Assembly (NCBI GenBank): GCA_006538405.1 | Contig: BJKQ01000007.1 | Location: 2,666,001-2,730,000 of the forward strand | Source of the DNA: Hansfordia pulvinata | Taxonomy: Eukaryota; Ascomycota; Sordariomycetes; Xylariales | Direction: 5' to 3' | Length of the DNA stretch: 64,000 bases | Shown: piece by piece, positions 55,901-64,000 of the stretch | How positions within the stretch are numbered: the stretch's first letter is position 1 | Layout of the letters: every line of letters begins with the position of its first letter | The notes under the pieces: generated by a model | Databases searched by the model: none | What the model saw: the letters and a program-made list of their open reading frames with translations, nothing else | Told to the model about the DNA's origin: nothing | Made by a program: the position numbers and the translations under genes

Positions 55901-55956
55901 GACTGCTTCCACCCAGTCGCCCGCGTGACGAAGTGAAGAGCCCCTGCCACATGCAT
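52905..55956 (-). CDS. DUF6536-family multi-pass membrane protein, six exons
   Basis: Proposed exons: 55956-55718, 55580-54435, 54370-54182, 54113-53903, 53825-53702 and 53620-52905, 874 residues. Introns 2-5 (64, 68, 77 and 81 nt) are well supported. The first junction is less sure: GTTGAT at 55717 keeps the frame, whereas the better donor GTAATG at 55710 does not. Family features: TGWKQSARVTCI at the N-terminus, a first helix (LSTLWIALVASLLVVALKA), SNFFMQITNAPSREEIDSAHANG, LGIGVPSIRN, a large extracytoplasmic region with cysteines and N-glycosylation sites, then helices including LIVVICLAIKTIAAFVVTIV, NCPQLLLSLCYMGYN with GHQRSTYWLQLPLKYGVPLI, and a final helix before a cytosolic Ser/Asp-rich tail. 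The family is fungus-specific and uncharacterised. Unlike its neighbours this gene uses many A/T-ending codons. Confidence 0.82.
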
Positions 55957-57639
55957 GACTCAAGTGCCGGAGACTTGCGTGAAGGTTCGCAAGGGAACTT
56001 GGAAGCTTGAGGGACGAAACCGGACTTCTGTTCTGGTAGATTTTGAAGGGTTCAAAGGCGGGACGCAACCTAGGGCTCTGATGTTCATCACGTGCAGCAG
56101 CCGCTCGGTCGCACCTGCCAGAAGCCTGATGAGTGCCTTCCTTGGCGATGGGCGAGGCTGCGACGTGTCTCGGGAGACCCAATGGATCCAATCGAGAGCG
56201 AGAATCCGTGGCCAGCGACGCCCATAATCCAGCAGAGTACCTAACGGATGTGGGGTGAATGGACCTTTTAACGTTACTTCAGATCGAGGGATGCGAGGCA
56301 GGTCACTGTTCACCTAAATCTAGCCCGACGGCTGCCCTGTCTGGCACCCACCGTACGAGTAGAACATGCCGGCTGACCGCAGCGCGGAAGAACACGCGAG
56401 TGAGATGCCAGGAATGGTGGTAGGCCGGCACGTCATCGGATTAGAAACGCGCTGGCACATGGGAAACAGGTGCCGATACGTTGTATGCGTGATACTTTTG
56501 AATCTTGTCTCATTGGGCGCCGTCCCGCCCTCCCAGCCTGATTACCTAACTTAGTGGCCCAGGCTGTGCAAGCCTTCGACTCGATGCTCCGCATCCTGCC
56601 ATGGAAGACAGCCATGGATGGAGCCTTGCCCCCGCTCCCATGCGTCCCGGGGCTGGAAGGCAGACATTCTGTTGCCTTCTTCTCCTACGACTCTCATCAG
56701 CAGGCAAGCAGTGCGACGTAACGAACAGACAAGTCGGGAGCTGCTGCGTACCCAGGCAAACTGGCAAATCACCTGGACTACGAATATAAATGCAGAGCAT
56801 CGAGGGCTTGCCCTCCCAGCTTGGCAACCGCTCGACCTTGCCTTGCCTCCGGGATAAACCGTGCTTCAGTCGGCGTTGTGCAGCCCCAAGCGCAGGTCTG
56901 AGTATTTTGACGAGGCTGTCACAGCTGTCCAGGTCGCATCCCCGCAGATGATAGGTAAGGTTGACAGGCCAAATTGCCTCAGCTGCGCCCCATTGCTCTG
57001 TGCGTCGCCAAGACAAGCAGTCGAGTAGGACACGCGGAGAACATCCTCGCAGTTATCCCAAAATTTTCAATGAACATCATATATGGCGTGATGGATGTTA
57101 CTGTTCAGCAGCGCGACTGTAAGCCGAGCACACCCTGGAAGCACTTGGGTTTGCGGTAGAACCGCGATTGTGTGGAATAATGATGCGAATGGAGACCTGG
57201 AATCTCGTAGAAAAGGCAAGGGTTCAAAACGTGAACCAATGCAAGCTCTAGCCAAGTAGCATGTGCCATTGAGACGTATCTTGTTCATCATCATCCCGCG
57301 TTGTCGTTCAGTGCATTACAATAGGGAGCGAGCCCGAAACCGTTCCTTGCCATGTCGGCACGGGCGTGCGGGTCAGGTCTTATCTTATCGGCGGCCCCGC
57401 CAAAAAAGTCAAGGCCCCAGCGACTTTTCTCTGCAGGCGGTCGGTGCCAGCGACTCAGGCCTAAGTTAGGATACCGAACCAGCCACTCACCTCCACCAAC
57501 AACCACCACAACCACCACCACCCCTCGCAATCGTGCCGTCGCACTGAAGCAGGCATACTCGACCAAGCAATCGATCACACGGAGCTCTTAAATACAGCCA
57601 GCGCACTAACAGCCATCCCCCTCCGCCCGCCCGCCCACA
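55957..57639. other. 1.7-kb divergent intergenic region
   Basis: Shared upstream region of DUF6536 (-) and RRP15 (+). A TACGAGTA core lies at 56353-56361. Small overlapping frames at 56546-57016 and 57067-57294 have no support. An ACCACCACC tract lies just upstream of RRP15 (57495-57530). Confidence 0.5.
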
Positions 57640-58830
57640 ATGGCCGGCCCCGGCGCCAAGAAGCGCAACCACAACGAGTTCAAGGGCTCCGCCGCCTCCT
57701 CCTCCAAGGCAAAGTTCCCCCGCGCCGCGAAGAAGCAGAAGAAGGTCCCCAAGCAGCACCGACAGCAGTACCACAGCGACTCCGAGGACGAGCCCGAGGC
57801 CGCCGCCGACGAGGAGGACGACAACCCAGACTTCAAGCCCGTCAATCTGCTCGACTCGGACGACGACGACGACCTCGACCTCGACAATGCCGCCGTCGAC
57901 GACCTCGAGTCCGGCTCCGGCTCCGGCTCCGACTCGGATGACGACGACCAGATAGACGCCGCGCAGGCGGCCAAGATCCTGCGGTCCAAGAAGCGGAAAG
58001 CACAAACCAAGCCCAGCGCGGCGGCAGCGGCGGCGGCAGCGGAGAGAAGCGACGCATCAGAGGACGACGACGACGACGACGAGACGGCAGGGGCAGCATT
58101 AGCAAAAGACGCCCCCGAGTCAGAATCAGGGTCCGGATCGGGGTCAGAAGGCGACTCGGGCACGGATGACGACGACGACTCCGGATCGGACGACCCCAGC
58201 GGCGGCAAACGGAACAGCAGCAGCAGCAAGCACAGCAAGTCGAAGCGCAATGACCCCTCGGCCTTCGCGACGTCCATCTCCAAGATCCTCTCGACCAAGC
58301 TGTCGGGCGGCCGCAGGGCCGACCCCCTGCTGAGCCGCAGCGCCGACGCGCAGCGCAGCGCCCGCGAAGCCGTGGACGCGGCCCTCGACGCCCGCGCGCG
58401 CAAGCAGCTCCGCGAGCAGAAGCGCCTGGCCTCCGAGAAGGGCCGCGTCCGCGACGTGGTCACCGGCGCCGACGAGTTCCTCGCCCCGCCCACCAGCGAG
58501 GCCGCGGCGCGCAAGCGGGTCGTCGCCGCCGCCGAGCTCAACGCCGAGATGATCGACGCCGATACAGGTGGGGGAGGCAGCGCGGAGGTGGTGCGCACGC
58601 GGGAGCGCAGGCTGAAGAAGGTGGCGCACCGCGGCGTGGTGATGCTGTTCCGCGCGGTGCGGGAGGCGCAGGAGCGCGCGGCCGAGGCGGAGCGCGGCGC
58701 CAAGAGCGACGGGATCCACGGCGTCGCGCGCCGCGAGGAGCGCGTCAACGAGATGAGCCGCCAGGGCTTCCTGGACCTCATCGCCGGCGGCGGCGGGAAG
58801 CTGAAGAAGGGCGGGATCGAGGAGGCGTGA
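57640..58830 (+). CDS. rrp15: RRP15-like ribosomal RNA-processing protein
   Basis: An intact single-exon frame of 396 residues from ATG 57640 (MAGPGAKKRNHNEFKG). The N-terminal half is a basic patch (KKQKKVPKQHRQQ) followed by long Asp/Glu/Ser tracts (SDDDDDLDLD, SGSGSGSDSDDDD), as usual for nucleolar proteins. The C-terminal half is the Rrp15p domain: NDPSAFATSISKILSTKLS, DPLLSRS, a long charged helix (ARKQLREQKRLASEKGRV), ERRLKKVAHRGVVMLFRAVR and MSRQGFLDLI. Rrp15 works in the nucleolus in maturation of the pre-60S particle (27S pre-rRNA processing in yeast). It is divergent from DUF6536. Identification is firm, and the gene has no frame break. Confidence 0.9.
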   Translation: MAGPGAKKRNHNEFKGSAASSSKAKFPRAAKKQKKVPKQHRQQYHSDSEDEPEAAADEEDDNPDFKPVNLLDSDDDDDLDLDNAAVDDLESGSGSGSDSDDDDQIDAAQAAKILRSKKRKAQTKPSAAAAAAAAERSDASEDDDDDDETAGAALAKDAPESESGSGSGSEGDSGTDDDDDSGSDDPSGGKRNSSSSKHSKSKRNDPSAFATSISKILSTKLSGGRRADPLLSRSADAQRSAREAVDAALDARARKQLREQKRLASEKGRVRDVVTGADEFLAPPTSEAAARKRVVAAAELNAEMIDADTGGGGSAEVVRTRERRLKKVAHRGVVMLFRAVREAQERAAEAERGAKSDGIHGVARREERVNEMSRQGFLDLIAGGGGKLKKGGIEEA

Positions 58831-59284
58831 CGGGGGGCGGCGGCGGCGGCGGCGGGGCCGGTGGCCCAAGGGGAGAGAGGAACGGAGGGCCACAGAGGGA
58901 AGAAGAAGAAGAAGAAGAAGAAGAAGAAAAGAATGCCCGTTCACGCCCGGGAGAGACGAGTGTGATCAATGAACCAAGGTACATGTCAAAACAGCGATTC
59001 TTAGCCTGCTGAAGGGATGGGCCGGGAGCTCGACTACTACGCAGCTCTCGATTCTGCAGCATCAACACCACCTCTTGTCCAACTTTGTGACCAACGTTCC
59101 TCAATAGTCTACGGTAGCGAGATGGGAACTTGGTGGCGCGGCCCATCGCCGACCTCGTAATCATCAGTCTCGCTGGTAAGCCTGATGTGTTCTCACCGAC
59201 GAATCTTGAACATTCTGTCACGCGACTGGTTTCCAAGAGGCAAAGGGGATCCTGTGTATTTGCGAAGCTGTCCTCCAATTGGAC
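58831..59284. other. Convergent intergenic region
   Basis: 3' UTR region of RRP15 and of the secreted-protein gene. Contains CGG and GAA trinucleotide tracts at 58838-58856 and 58901-58928. Nothing else recognised. Confidence 0.5.
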
Positions 59285-59698
59285 CTATCGCGTCAATTGC
59301 AGTCCAAAGTTGATCCTGACGTCCCTGCTAGTGGGCGGCGACAACGGAACTTCAACCGTGTAATCAATATCTCCAAACCAGCACCCGCCCAGAAGACCGG
59401 ACGGCGCCATGGTGCATGTGTATATTCCCGCAGCCGTGACGACCCGGATCCTCTCGTAAGGCTGCGCAGTACCAATTGCTTCGGTCTCAAACTCGCATCC
59501 GGCCATGTTCATCCGCGCCTTGCTCCTCCCCTTGGTCGTGCACTTTGTCAATTCCAAAGCACAGGAATTATTCTCGTACACGTAGATCTGACACCATTGC
59601 GGCAGCTGTTCCGAGCCCACTTGGACGTAGTGGGGATCGGGAGCAGCAGATCCAAGTGAGCTAAAGCCGGCGAGGGCCAGAATGACAGAGATTTTCAT
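59285..59698 (-). CDS. Small secreted Cys-containing protein, member of a local tandem pair
   Basis: An intact frame of 137 residues. ATG 59698 begins a clear signal peptide (MKISVILALAGFSSLGSAAP); the in-frame extension to 59797 is leader. The mature protein of ~118 residues holds six cysteines (QWCQ, NSCA, TKCT, AGCE, YTCT, GGCW), consistent with three disulfides. The C-terminal half (YERIRVVTAAGIYTCTMAPS, GLLGGCWFGDIDY, RDVRINFGLQ) is clearly related to the frame at 60544-60786 on the same strand, so the two are paralogues. No known family is recognised. Role unknown; secreted peptides of this kind are often lineage-specific. Confidence 0.72.
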   Translation of the reverse strand: MKISVILALAGFSSLGSAAPDPHYVQVGSEQLPQWCQIYVYENNSCALELTKCTTKGRSKARMNMAGCEFETEAIGTAQPYERIRVVTAAGIYTCTMAPSGLLGGCWFGDIDYTVEVPLSPPTSRDVRINFGLQLTR

Positions 59699-60543
59699 AG
59701 CGGTGGTGAATGTGGTTGACTGGGCGAAGCTGGAAACCTGCCAGGTATGTAAAGTAGGTAGGGGAAGAAGGGCAATACCGAGGACCTCCCGAGGCAATGT
59801 TGTACAACAGTATCCGAAGTTTGCTGCGTGATGGCACGGGGGAGACGTGCCTGGAAGACAGCGAGAGAAGTTCGATTTAAATATTGGACTCTAGCGATAC
59901 ATATCACAAGCAGTCTCGGATCTTTTCACCATTACCACGGCCATGCAGCGAAGAGAACAGGGGTACAAATAGCTGAGTTGGTAGCTGAGTTGCCACCACT
60001 GCCACCGGCGTGCAGCGAAGAGAACGAACAGGGGGGTAATAGCTGAGTTGGTAGCTGAGTTGCCTTCATTGCCACGAGCGCACGGCAAAGAGACAAAGGG
60101 GAGGGGGGGTATGGCTGAGTACGGCTGAACCTCTCATTTAAGACGGAAGGAAAAACCGCACACGGGATCCATCGAGAGATCGGGCCCCCGCCCCCGTCCC
60201 CCGGAATGACTTTGTCGGTAGGGCCGCCACCGCCGGCGTTCGATCGAAGCATCGGCAGACTGTGGACGGCATACGATACGCGGGCATGTGTCGCGGGACA
60301 ACTCAAAGTTTCACCGACAGCGCGAAGGAAACCCGTAGGAAGGGTATAACTTATCAATTTAGAGGCGGAAAGTCTACGGCGACGAATGGAGACAAACTGA
60401 TGTCGCAGCCTATGACCGGCCTCGTAATCACCATAGCTACTTATCCTGGCGACCCTGGCAAAGTCTCACAGACGCAGCCCCGATCCTCACCTTCGTCGTC
60501 TCCTGGCTGCAAGCGCGATTCTGCCCCATTGCAAAAGCTGCCT
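59699..60543. other. Upstream region with a three-unit tandem repeat
   Basis: Promoter region of the secreted-protein gene and 3' region of its truncated paralogue. Its main feature is the repeat at 59931-60131, listed separately. No gene recognised. Confidence 0.5.
59931..60131. repeat. Three diverged tandem units of ~67-70 nt
   Basis: Units begin near 59931, 59998 and 60068. Each has a (T/C)GCCAC- or TACCAC-like start, GC(A/G)GC(G/A)AAGAGA in the middle and a GCTGAGT element at the end. The first two share an exact AGCTGAGTTGGTAGCTGAGT. The third is more diverged. The array sits about 230 nt upstream of the secreted-protein start at 59698. Confidence 0.85.
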
Positions 60544-60786
60544 TCAGTCGTCTGAAGGGTCTGGGCCTGTCCATCGCAGAGCACGCGGCTTTTGCAGAGC
60601 GAAGTCGATGCGAACGTCCTTGTCGGAGGGCTTCTCCCTAGGTGGAGGGATGTTGTACTCGATATTCCCGCGCCAGCACCCGCCTAAGAGCCCGATATAC
60701 TCCATGCTGCAAGTGAACTTGCCCTCGCCCGTGACAATCCGCACTTTCTCGAACCTCATGCCGCCTTCGTCGATCACGGATGTCAT
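60544..60786 (-). pseudogene. 5'-truncated paralogue of the secreted protein at 59285-59698
   Basis: An open frame of 80 residues aligns with the second half of the neighbouring protein: FEKVRIVTGEGKFTCSME, GLLGGCWRGNIEY, KDVRIDFALQ. The signal peptide and the first four cysteines have no counterpart; nothing similar is readable in the 400 nt upstream. The frame begins right after a TCTATAG that could serve as an intron acceptor, so a spliced upstream exon cannot be excluded. It also carries a C-terminal extension (RALRWTGPDPSDD) absent from the intact copy. Most likely a partial tandem duplicate; a diverged spliced gene is the alternative. Confidence 0.6.
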
Positions 60787-61746
60787 CTATAGACACTCGG
60801 ATAAATCAACGTTGGTGAGTTTGCTCTCCTGCCTCGTAGCAGGCCGGTAGTGCGACAGGTTGTTGGAGAGGAACCTGACAGGTCCGGGCGACAGAGACGG
60901 TTATGAAAACAAACTTTGGGAACGGCAGAGTGAAGAAAGGGAGTTTCAGGGTTAGTTGCACGTCGCTCGATACGGGTATCGGCTATCCGAGTAGCGTCGG
61001 TGCCTTCTACGCAAAACCATTCCGTTCAAAAGCCAAGGTCCTGCGGAGTGAATTGGTAATCAAGGGAAACCAGCCGCGGCCATTATTGAGCAGTTCCTTA
61101 ATTGAATGAAGTTGCCCTCTTTGAGGTATTGTGAACAAGCAAACAGCATAACCTACCTATATGGTAGACGCGCTCAAGACAGTAGCGCGAGAAAGAAGCT
61201 TCGAAATGCCGGGCATAACAAACTATCGGCTTTGGCATCGTGGCACGTCGGCTTTCATCGGCTGAACAATAAACCCCAGGTTCGAGTCGTGGAAGCACAT
61301 GCTTGAGTTGGGTTTATTTTGTGTTTGCTCGGCCGTTTTGAAACGCTGGTGAGCGTCCGTACATGCCGAGTCGGCTGGTTTATTCCAACGATGCTGTCAA
61401 CGATATAATGTACAAGATTAGCCAGCCAATCACAGCGGGGCCTCCCTGGCCATGAATGACAAGCTTGGTTCTGGCTCTGCCACGGTGGTTCTTGGATGCT
61501 TCCCTGTAGAGCTTCCCTGTAGGTGGTGGCTCTGAAGATGGCGCTGCAATTCGGCTCGGCATGCCCATGATCCTAGAACGCCTTGGGGTCTCCCATGTTA
61601 AACAACGCTCGTAGGAAAAGACGCTCACCGCGGCGTTCGCCGCCACCATGCGGTTCGTCCACCCTTTACAACGGTGCCTACCCACTGGCACTCACCACCT
61701 TGGCCGAGTGGGGCAGTATGTAGTTCGCACAATAATTTCTTTTCGA
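60787..61746. other. Intergenic, nothing recognised
   Basis: Holds the 3' end region of the ferredoxin gene at its right edge. Open frames are short and overlapping. A GGTTCGAGTC stretch at 61278-61287 resembles a tRNA T-loop but no cloverleaf can be formed. Confidence 0.5.
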
Positions 61747-62359
61747 TCAGTTGAAGTCGCTGGCTTGCAGGTTGCGGGTCATGCTGGGCAGACGCACGAC
61801 CAAGCCGTCGAGCTCGGGGCCCATGATGACCTGGCACCCAAGCCGGCTGGTCTCGGTCAAGCCAAAGGCCAGATCCAGCATATCGTTCTCGTCGTCGTCG
61901 GGCTCAGGCATGCGGTCGTAGTGGTCGGGGCTTTCGACAATGACGTGGCAGGTCGAGCAGGCGCAAGAACCGCCACAGGCGCCCTCCATCTCCAAGTCGT
62001 GCGCCTGCGCCACGTCGAGCAGGTTGTCCCCCTTGGACACGGCTATTCGGTGCTCGCGCGAATCCTTGTCGATGAAGGTGACGTAGAGCCTAGTTGTTTG
62101 TCAGCAGCCGCGCGACTCGTTCGTGCCGGGAACCATACTCCTCGCCGGCCTTCGGAGGCTCAATGTGGCCATGCTTGCGAGCTGGCGTAGTAGTGAAGGC
62201 GCGTGCCGTCGCTGTGCGGCAGATCTGGGGTATCGTGGCGGCAGCGGGCCGGCGTGTGGTGGAGGGGACGGGAAGGACGGCGCGAGGCTGTCGCAGTGCA
62301 AAGGTCGCCGGGGGAGTCAGTCTTTGCAGACCTCTTGAGAAAAATCTCGGCGCGGCCAT
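61747..62359 (-). CDS. yah1: Mitochondrial [2Fe-2S] ferredoxin (adrenodoxin type)
   Basis: Exons 62359-62139 and 62089-61747, 187 residues. The 49-nt intron (GTATGG to ACTAG) joins PPKAGEE to LYVTFIDKD. The N-terminal ~60 residues form a mitochondrial presequence rich in Arg, Ser, Thr and Ala (MAAPRFFSRGLQRLTPP to RAFTTTPARK). The ferredoxin domain has the cluster ligands in CGGSCACSTC and in RLGCQV, plus the conserved HVIVESPDHY and MLDLAFGLTETSRLG. Yah1-type ferredoxins pass electrons to mitochondrial Fe-S cluster assembly, and in yeast also to haem A and ubiquinone synthesis. The ATG at 62359 was chosen over 62413 because it starts the presequence. Divergent from the UGO1-like gene. Identification is firm. 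Confidence 0.94.
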
Positions 62360-63778
62360 TGTGTCGTGGGTGAGGCTGCGAGGTGTTCTTGGGGCAGCGA
62401 TGCGGCGTGGCAAGCAGCTGAAGATTGTGATGTTTGTCGCCGAGGTTTAGCTTGGGCGAAGGCAATCTCGGAGACCGAGCGGAAGCCAGGGCACCAACGG
62501 GGCTAGTTCAGCTCCAGCGGCCAGGTGCGGACGATTGGCGAAATGCCCGGGCGTCAGGCTGCGGGGATTGACGAGTTTATGCTGGGCGGTATGGTGGGGT
62601 GGTGGATGTGTCTGGCAACGGTTCCGGCTGACTGTCGCGGAGACCGGGTCGCGATGCAGAGGTCTTTGGTCGGGGTTGTGAAGCTGTGAGTGCTGCAGTC
62701 GTCATGTCGCGACGGTCTTTTTTTTTCTCGCCTGCAACTAGAATCGGAGCTCTTCTGATTCGCTGATCGCGGCAAAATGGGGCATGCCCGCCCGCCTGCA
62801 CTGGTACTGGCCAATGGCAAGGTGCGAACATGTGCGTTACGGGGCTCCAGCTATGGGTCGGATGGTTGAAGCAACCTTTCGTCCTATGTTCGCATCAAGT
62901 CGACACACGAGGAGACGAAATGGACAGAAAGGCTTGAGCACATACATGTACCTTGAGCAAATACCCAGAAACACGATCATCCAAATCTACATATGGCGGT
63001 CGCGGTTTCCTCTTTTCCCTCTTCAAAATGCACGCTTCGGCGTCGCTGTTGAAGTGCGCAAGCAGTACCCGATGTAGTGCGTGACGTAAGAGAGTGAGAA
63101 GGTCGGGTACATTGTCTACTGCCAAACGCTGCAGCCCAGCCCAGTACAGCTACTTAAGTCCGACCCGGCGAGAGGTACTGTGCCTGCAATTGCCGTGCCA
63201 ATCATCCATGAAGCGGCGCCAGGGTCGGAATGCGCGGTGTTCCCAGGCGCGACTGCCCTCGGGCTCGCACGCTCGCTCGCTGCCTGTGGAAGTCGCATTG
63301 CGACTCATCTGCTGTCTTTCATGCGGCAGGCACGGACGGCATCATCTCAGATCTGTTGTGATAATAGCGCTTTCCGCCCTCCTCAACTCTTTGTACTCGT
63401 ATCCATCCCATCGTCAATTCCATTGCTCCCCGACCTTGCGCCACCTCGCCGCGATCGCTCCAGTCTCGTACAGGACCTCGTATACATCGTCGCGCCTCGG
63501 GCTCGTCTTCAGGGCGTCGCATCCAAATTTTCGGCGGCCCATGACGCGCATGCGTGCCACCTTGGCAGTGCTCAGTCCCGACCCGACCAACCTCTTCAAC
63601 ACCTGACCTCTGCGCAAGAACCTGGTATCGCCGGCACCCTCACCCCCCTCCAGCCACCTCGTCAGCAGCCAGAAACACACAACGCCGCCATAGTGCAGAC
63701 CGAGCCCAGGGGCCCACCACCAGACGGACTGCGTTCGCCTTCCACACCACCGGGCAGGTTTCTGCCCCCTCGCCCAGC
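62360..63778. other. 1.4-kb divergent region between two mitochondrial genes
   Basis: Shared upstream region of yah1 (-) and the UGO1-like gene (+). A TACTCGTA core lies at 63393-63401. Open frames at 63094-63866 lie in a C-rich leader and are not accepted. Confidence 0.5.
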
Positions 63779-64000
63779 ATGGCCTCGTCCTCGCCAGCAA
63801 ACCGCGATGGCGTCAATCCTCTACGCCCCTACTACATCCCGCCAAAGATCGGTCAGCAAACACTAGACTCGTCCTCGTTTCCCTCTCCGCGCCCTCAGAA
63901 TGCCACCGGCCCAGCCTCGTCGGCGCCTCAGGCCTCTCGGTACGCCTCGAGGGCGCGCGACATGTTCTCCGACATGGACTACAACGACTTCTTAGACGAC
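63779..64000 (+). CDS. ugo1: UGO1-like mitochondrial carrier/fusion protein, 5' part only
   Basis: The frame opens at ATG 63779 (MASSSPANRDGVNPLRPYYI) and is open for 74 codons to the window edge. The short N-terminal element NPLRPYYIPP, followed by a Ser/Pro/Ala linker and then RARDMFSDMDYNDFLDD, matches the N-terminus of fungal Ugo1-like proteins. Those continue into mitochondrial carrier repeats in the outer membrane and take part in mitochondrial fusion. The carrier domain itself lies outside the window, so the call rests only on the N-terminal motif. The codon frame is clear and GC-rich. Confidence 0.55.
   Translation, partial: MASSSPANRDGVNPLRPYYIPPKIGQQTLDSSSFPSPRPQNATGPASSAPQASRYASRARDMFSDMDYNDFLDD

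Noticed and set aside
61270..61300. tRNA-like T-loop (GGTTCGAGTC)
   Set aside because: The T-stem has a G-G mismatch and no matching acceptor, D or anticodon arm can be placed within 80 nt upstream.

Overview
This window is nuclear DNA of a filamentous ascomycete (Pezizomycotina, most likely a Sordariomycete). The evidence is GC-rich coding sequence, short spliceosomal introns of 49-234 nt with GTRNGT-type donors and CAG/TAG acceptors, and a typical filamentous-fungal gene set. That set includes a KDM5-type demethylase, secreted glycoside hydrolases, a Pth11/rhodopsin-like membrane protein, a DUF6536 membrane protein and small cysteine-rich secreted proteins. The species cannot be read from the sequence.

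Layout, left to right. 0.7-7.7 kb holds a tubby/LURP-like conserved protein (+), a CutC-family protein (-) and three unrecognised proteins (a Cys-rich one, one with a 35-residue internal duplication, and a low-complexity one). 7.7-13.0 kb is a gene-poor stretch rich in microsatellites, poly-C/G tracts and a clustered GGGCCTCA motif. 13.0-13.5 kb is a small secreted protein. 14.3-19.9 kb is a five-exon KDM5 histone H3K4 demethylase. 19.9-24.2 kb is a second gene-poor stretch. 24.2-25.4 kb is the SLX1 nuclease subunit. 27.3-29.3 kb is a secreted S10 serine carboxypeptidase. 29.3-33.6 kb is gene-poor. 33.6-37.4 kb is a six-exon GH115 alpha-glucuronidase. 37.7-39.2 kb is an aldoxime dehydratase-like haem protein. 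41.3-43.3 kb is a seven-exon rhodopsin-like membrane protein. 43.8-45.8 kb is a GH47 mannosidase. 47.2-48.7 kb is a GH12 endoglucanase-like enzyme with an unusually long N-terminal linker. 48.7-52.9 kb is gene-poor. 52.9-56.0 kb is the DUF6536 membrane protein. 57.6-58.8 kb is the ribosome-biogenesis factor RRP15. 59.3-60.8 kb holds a small secreted protein and a 5'-truncated paralogue. 61.7-62.4 kb is the mitochondrial [2Fe-2S] ferredoxin YAH1. At the right edge, divergent from it, is the 5' end of a UGO1-like mitochondrial carrier gene that runs out of the window.

Functionally, several genes concern secretion and plant-polymer breakdown: GH115 removes glucuronic acid from xylan, GH12 acts on beta-glucan or xyloglucan, S10 is an exopeptidase, and GH47 trims N-glycans of secreted proteins. 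There are also housekeeping genes for chromatin, DNA repair, rRNA processing and Fe-S/mitochondrial function. No biosynthetic cluster, transposon, CRISPR array or tRNA was recognised.

The most important caveat is that seven genes, including KDM5, SLX1, S10, GH115 and GH12, carry one to three frame breaks. Each is repaired by adding a single G or C to a short G/C run, except one in GH115 that lies in a C pair. This looks like systematic undercalling of G/C runs in the assembly rather than seven pseudogenes, and the gene models below assume it. The other notable signal is an 8-bp core (TACTCGTA/TACGAGTA) that recurs about twenty times in the intergenic DNA.
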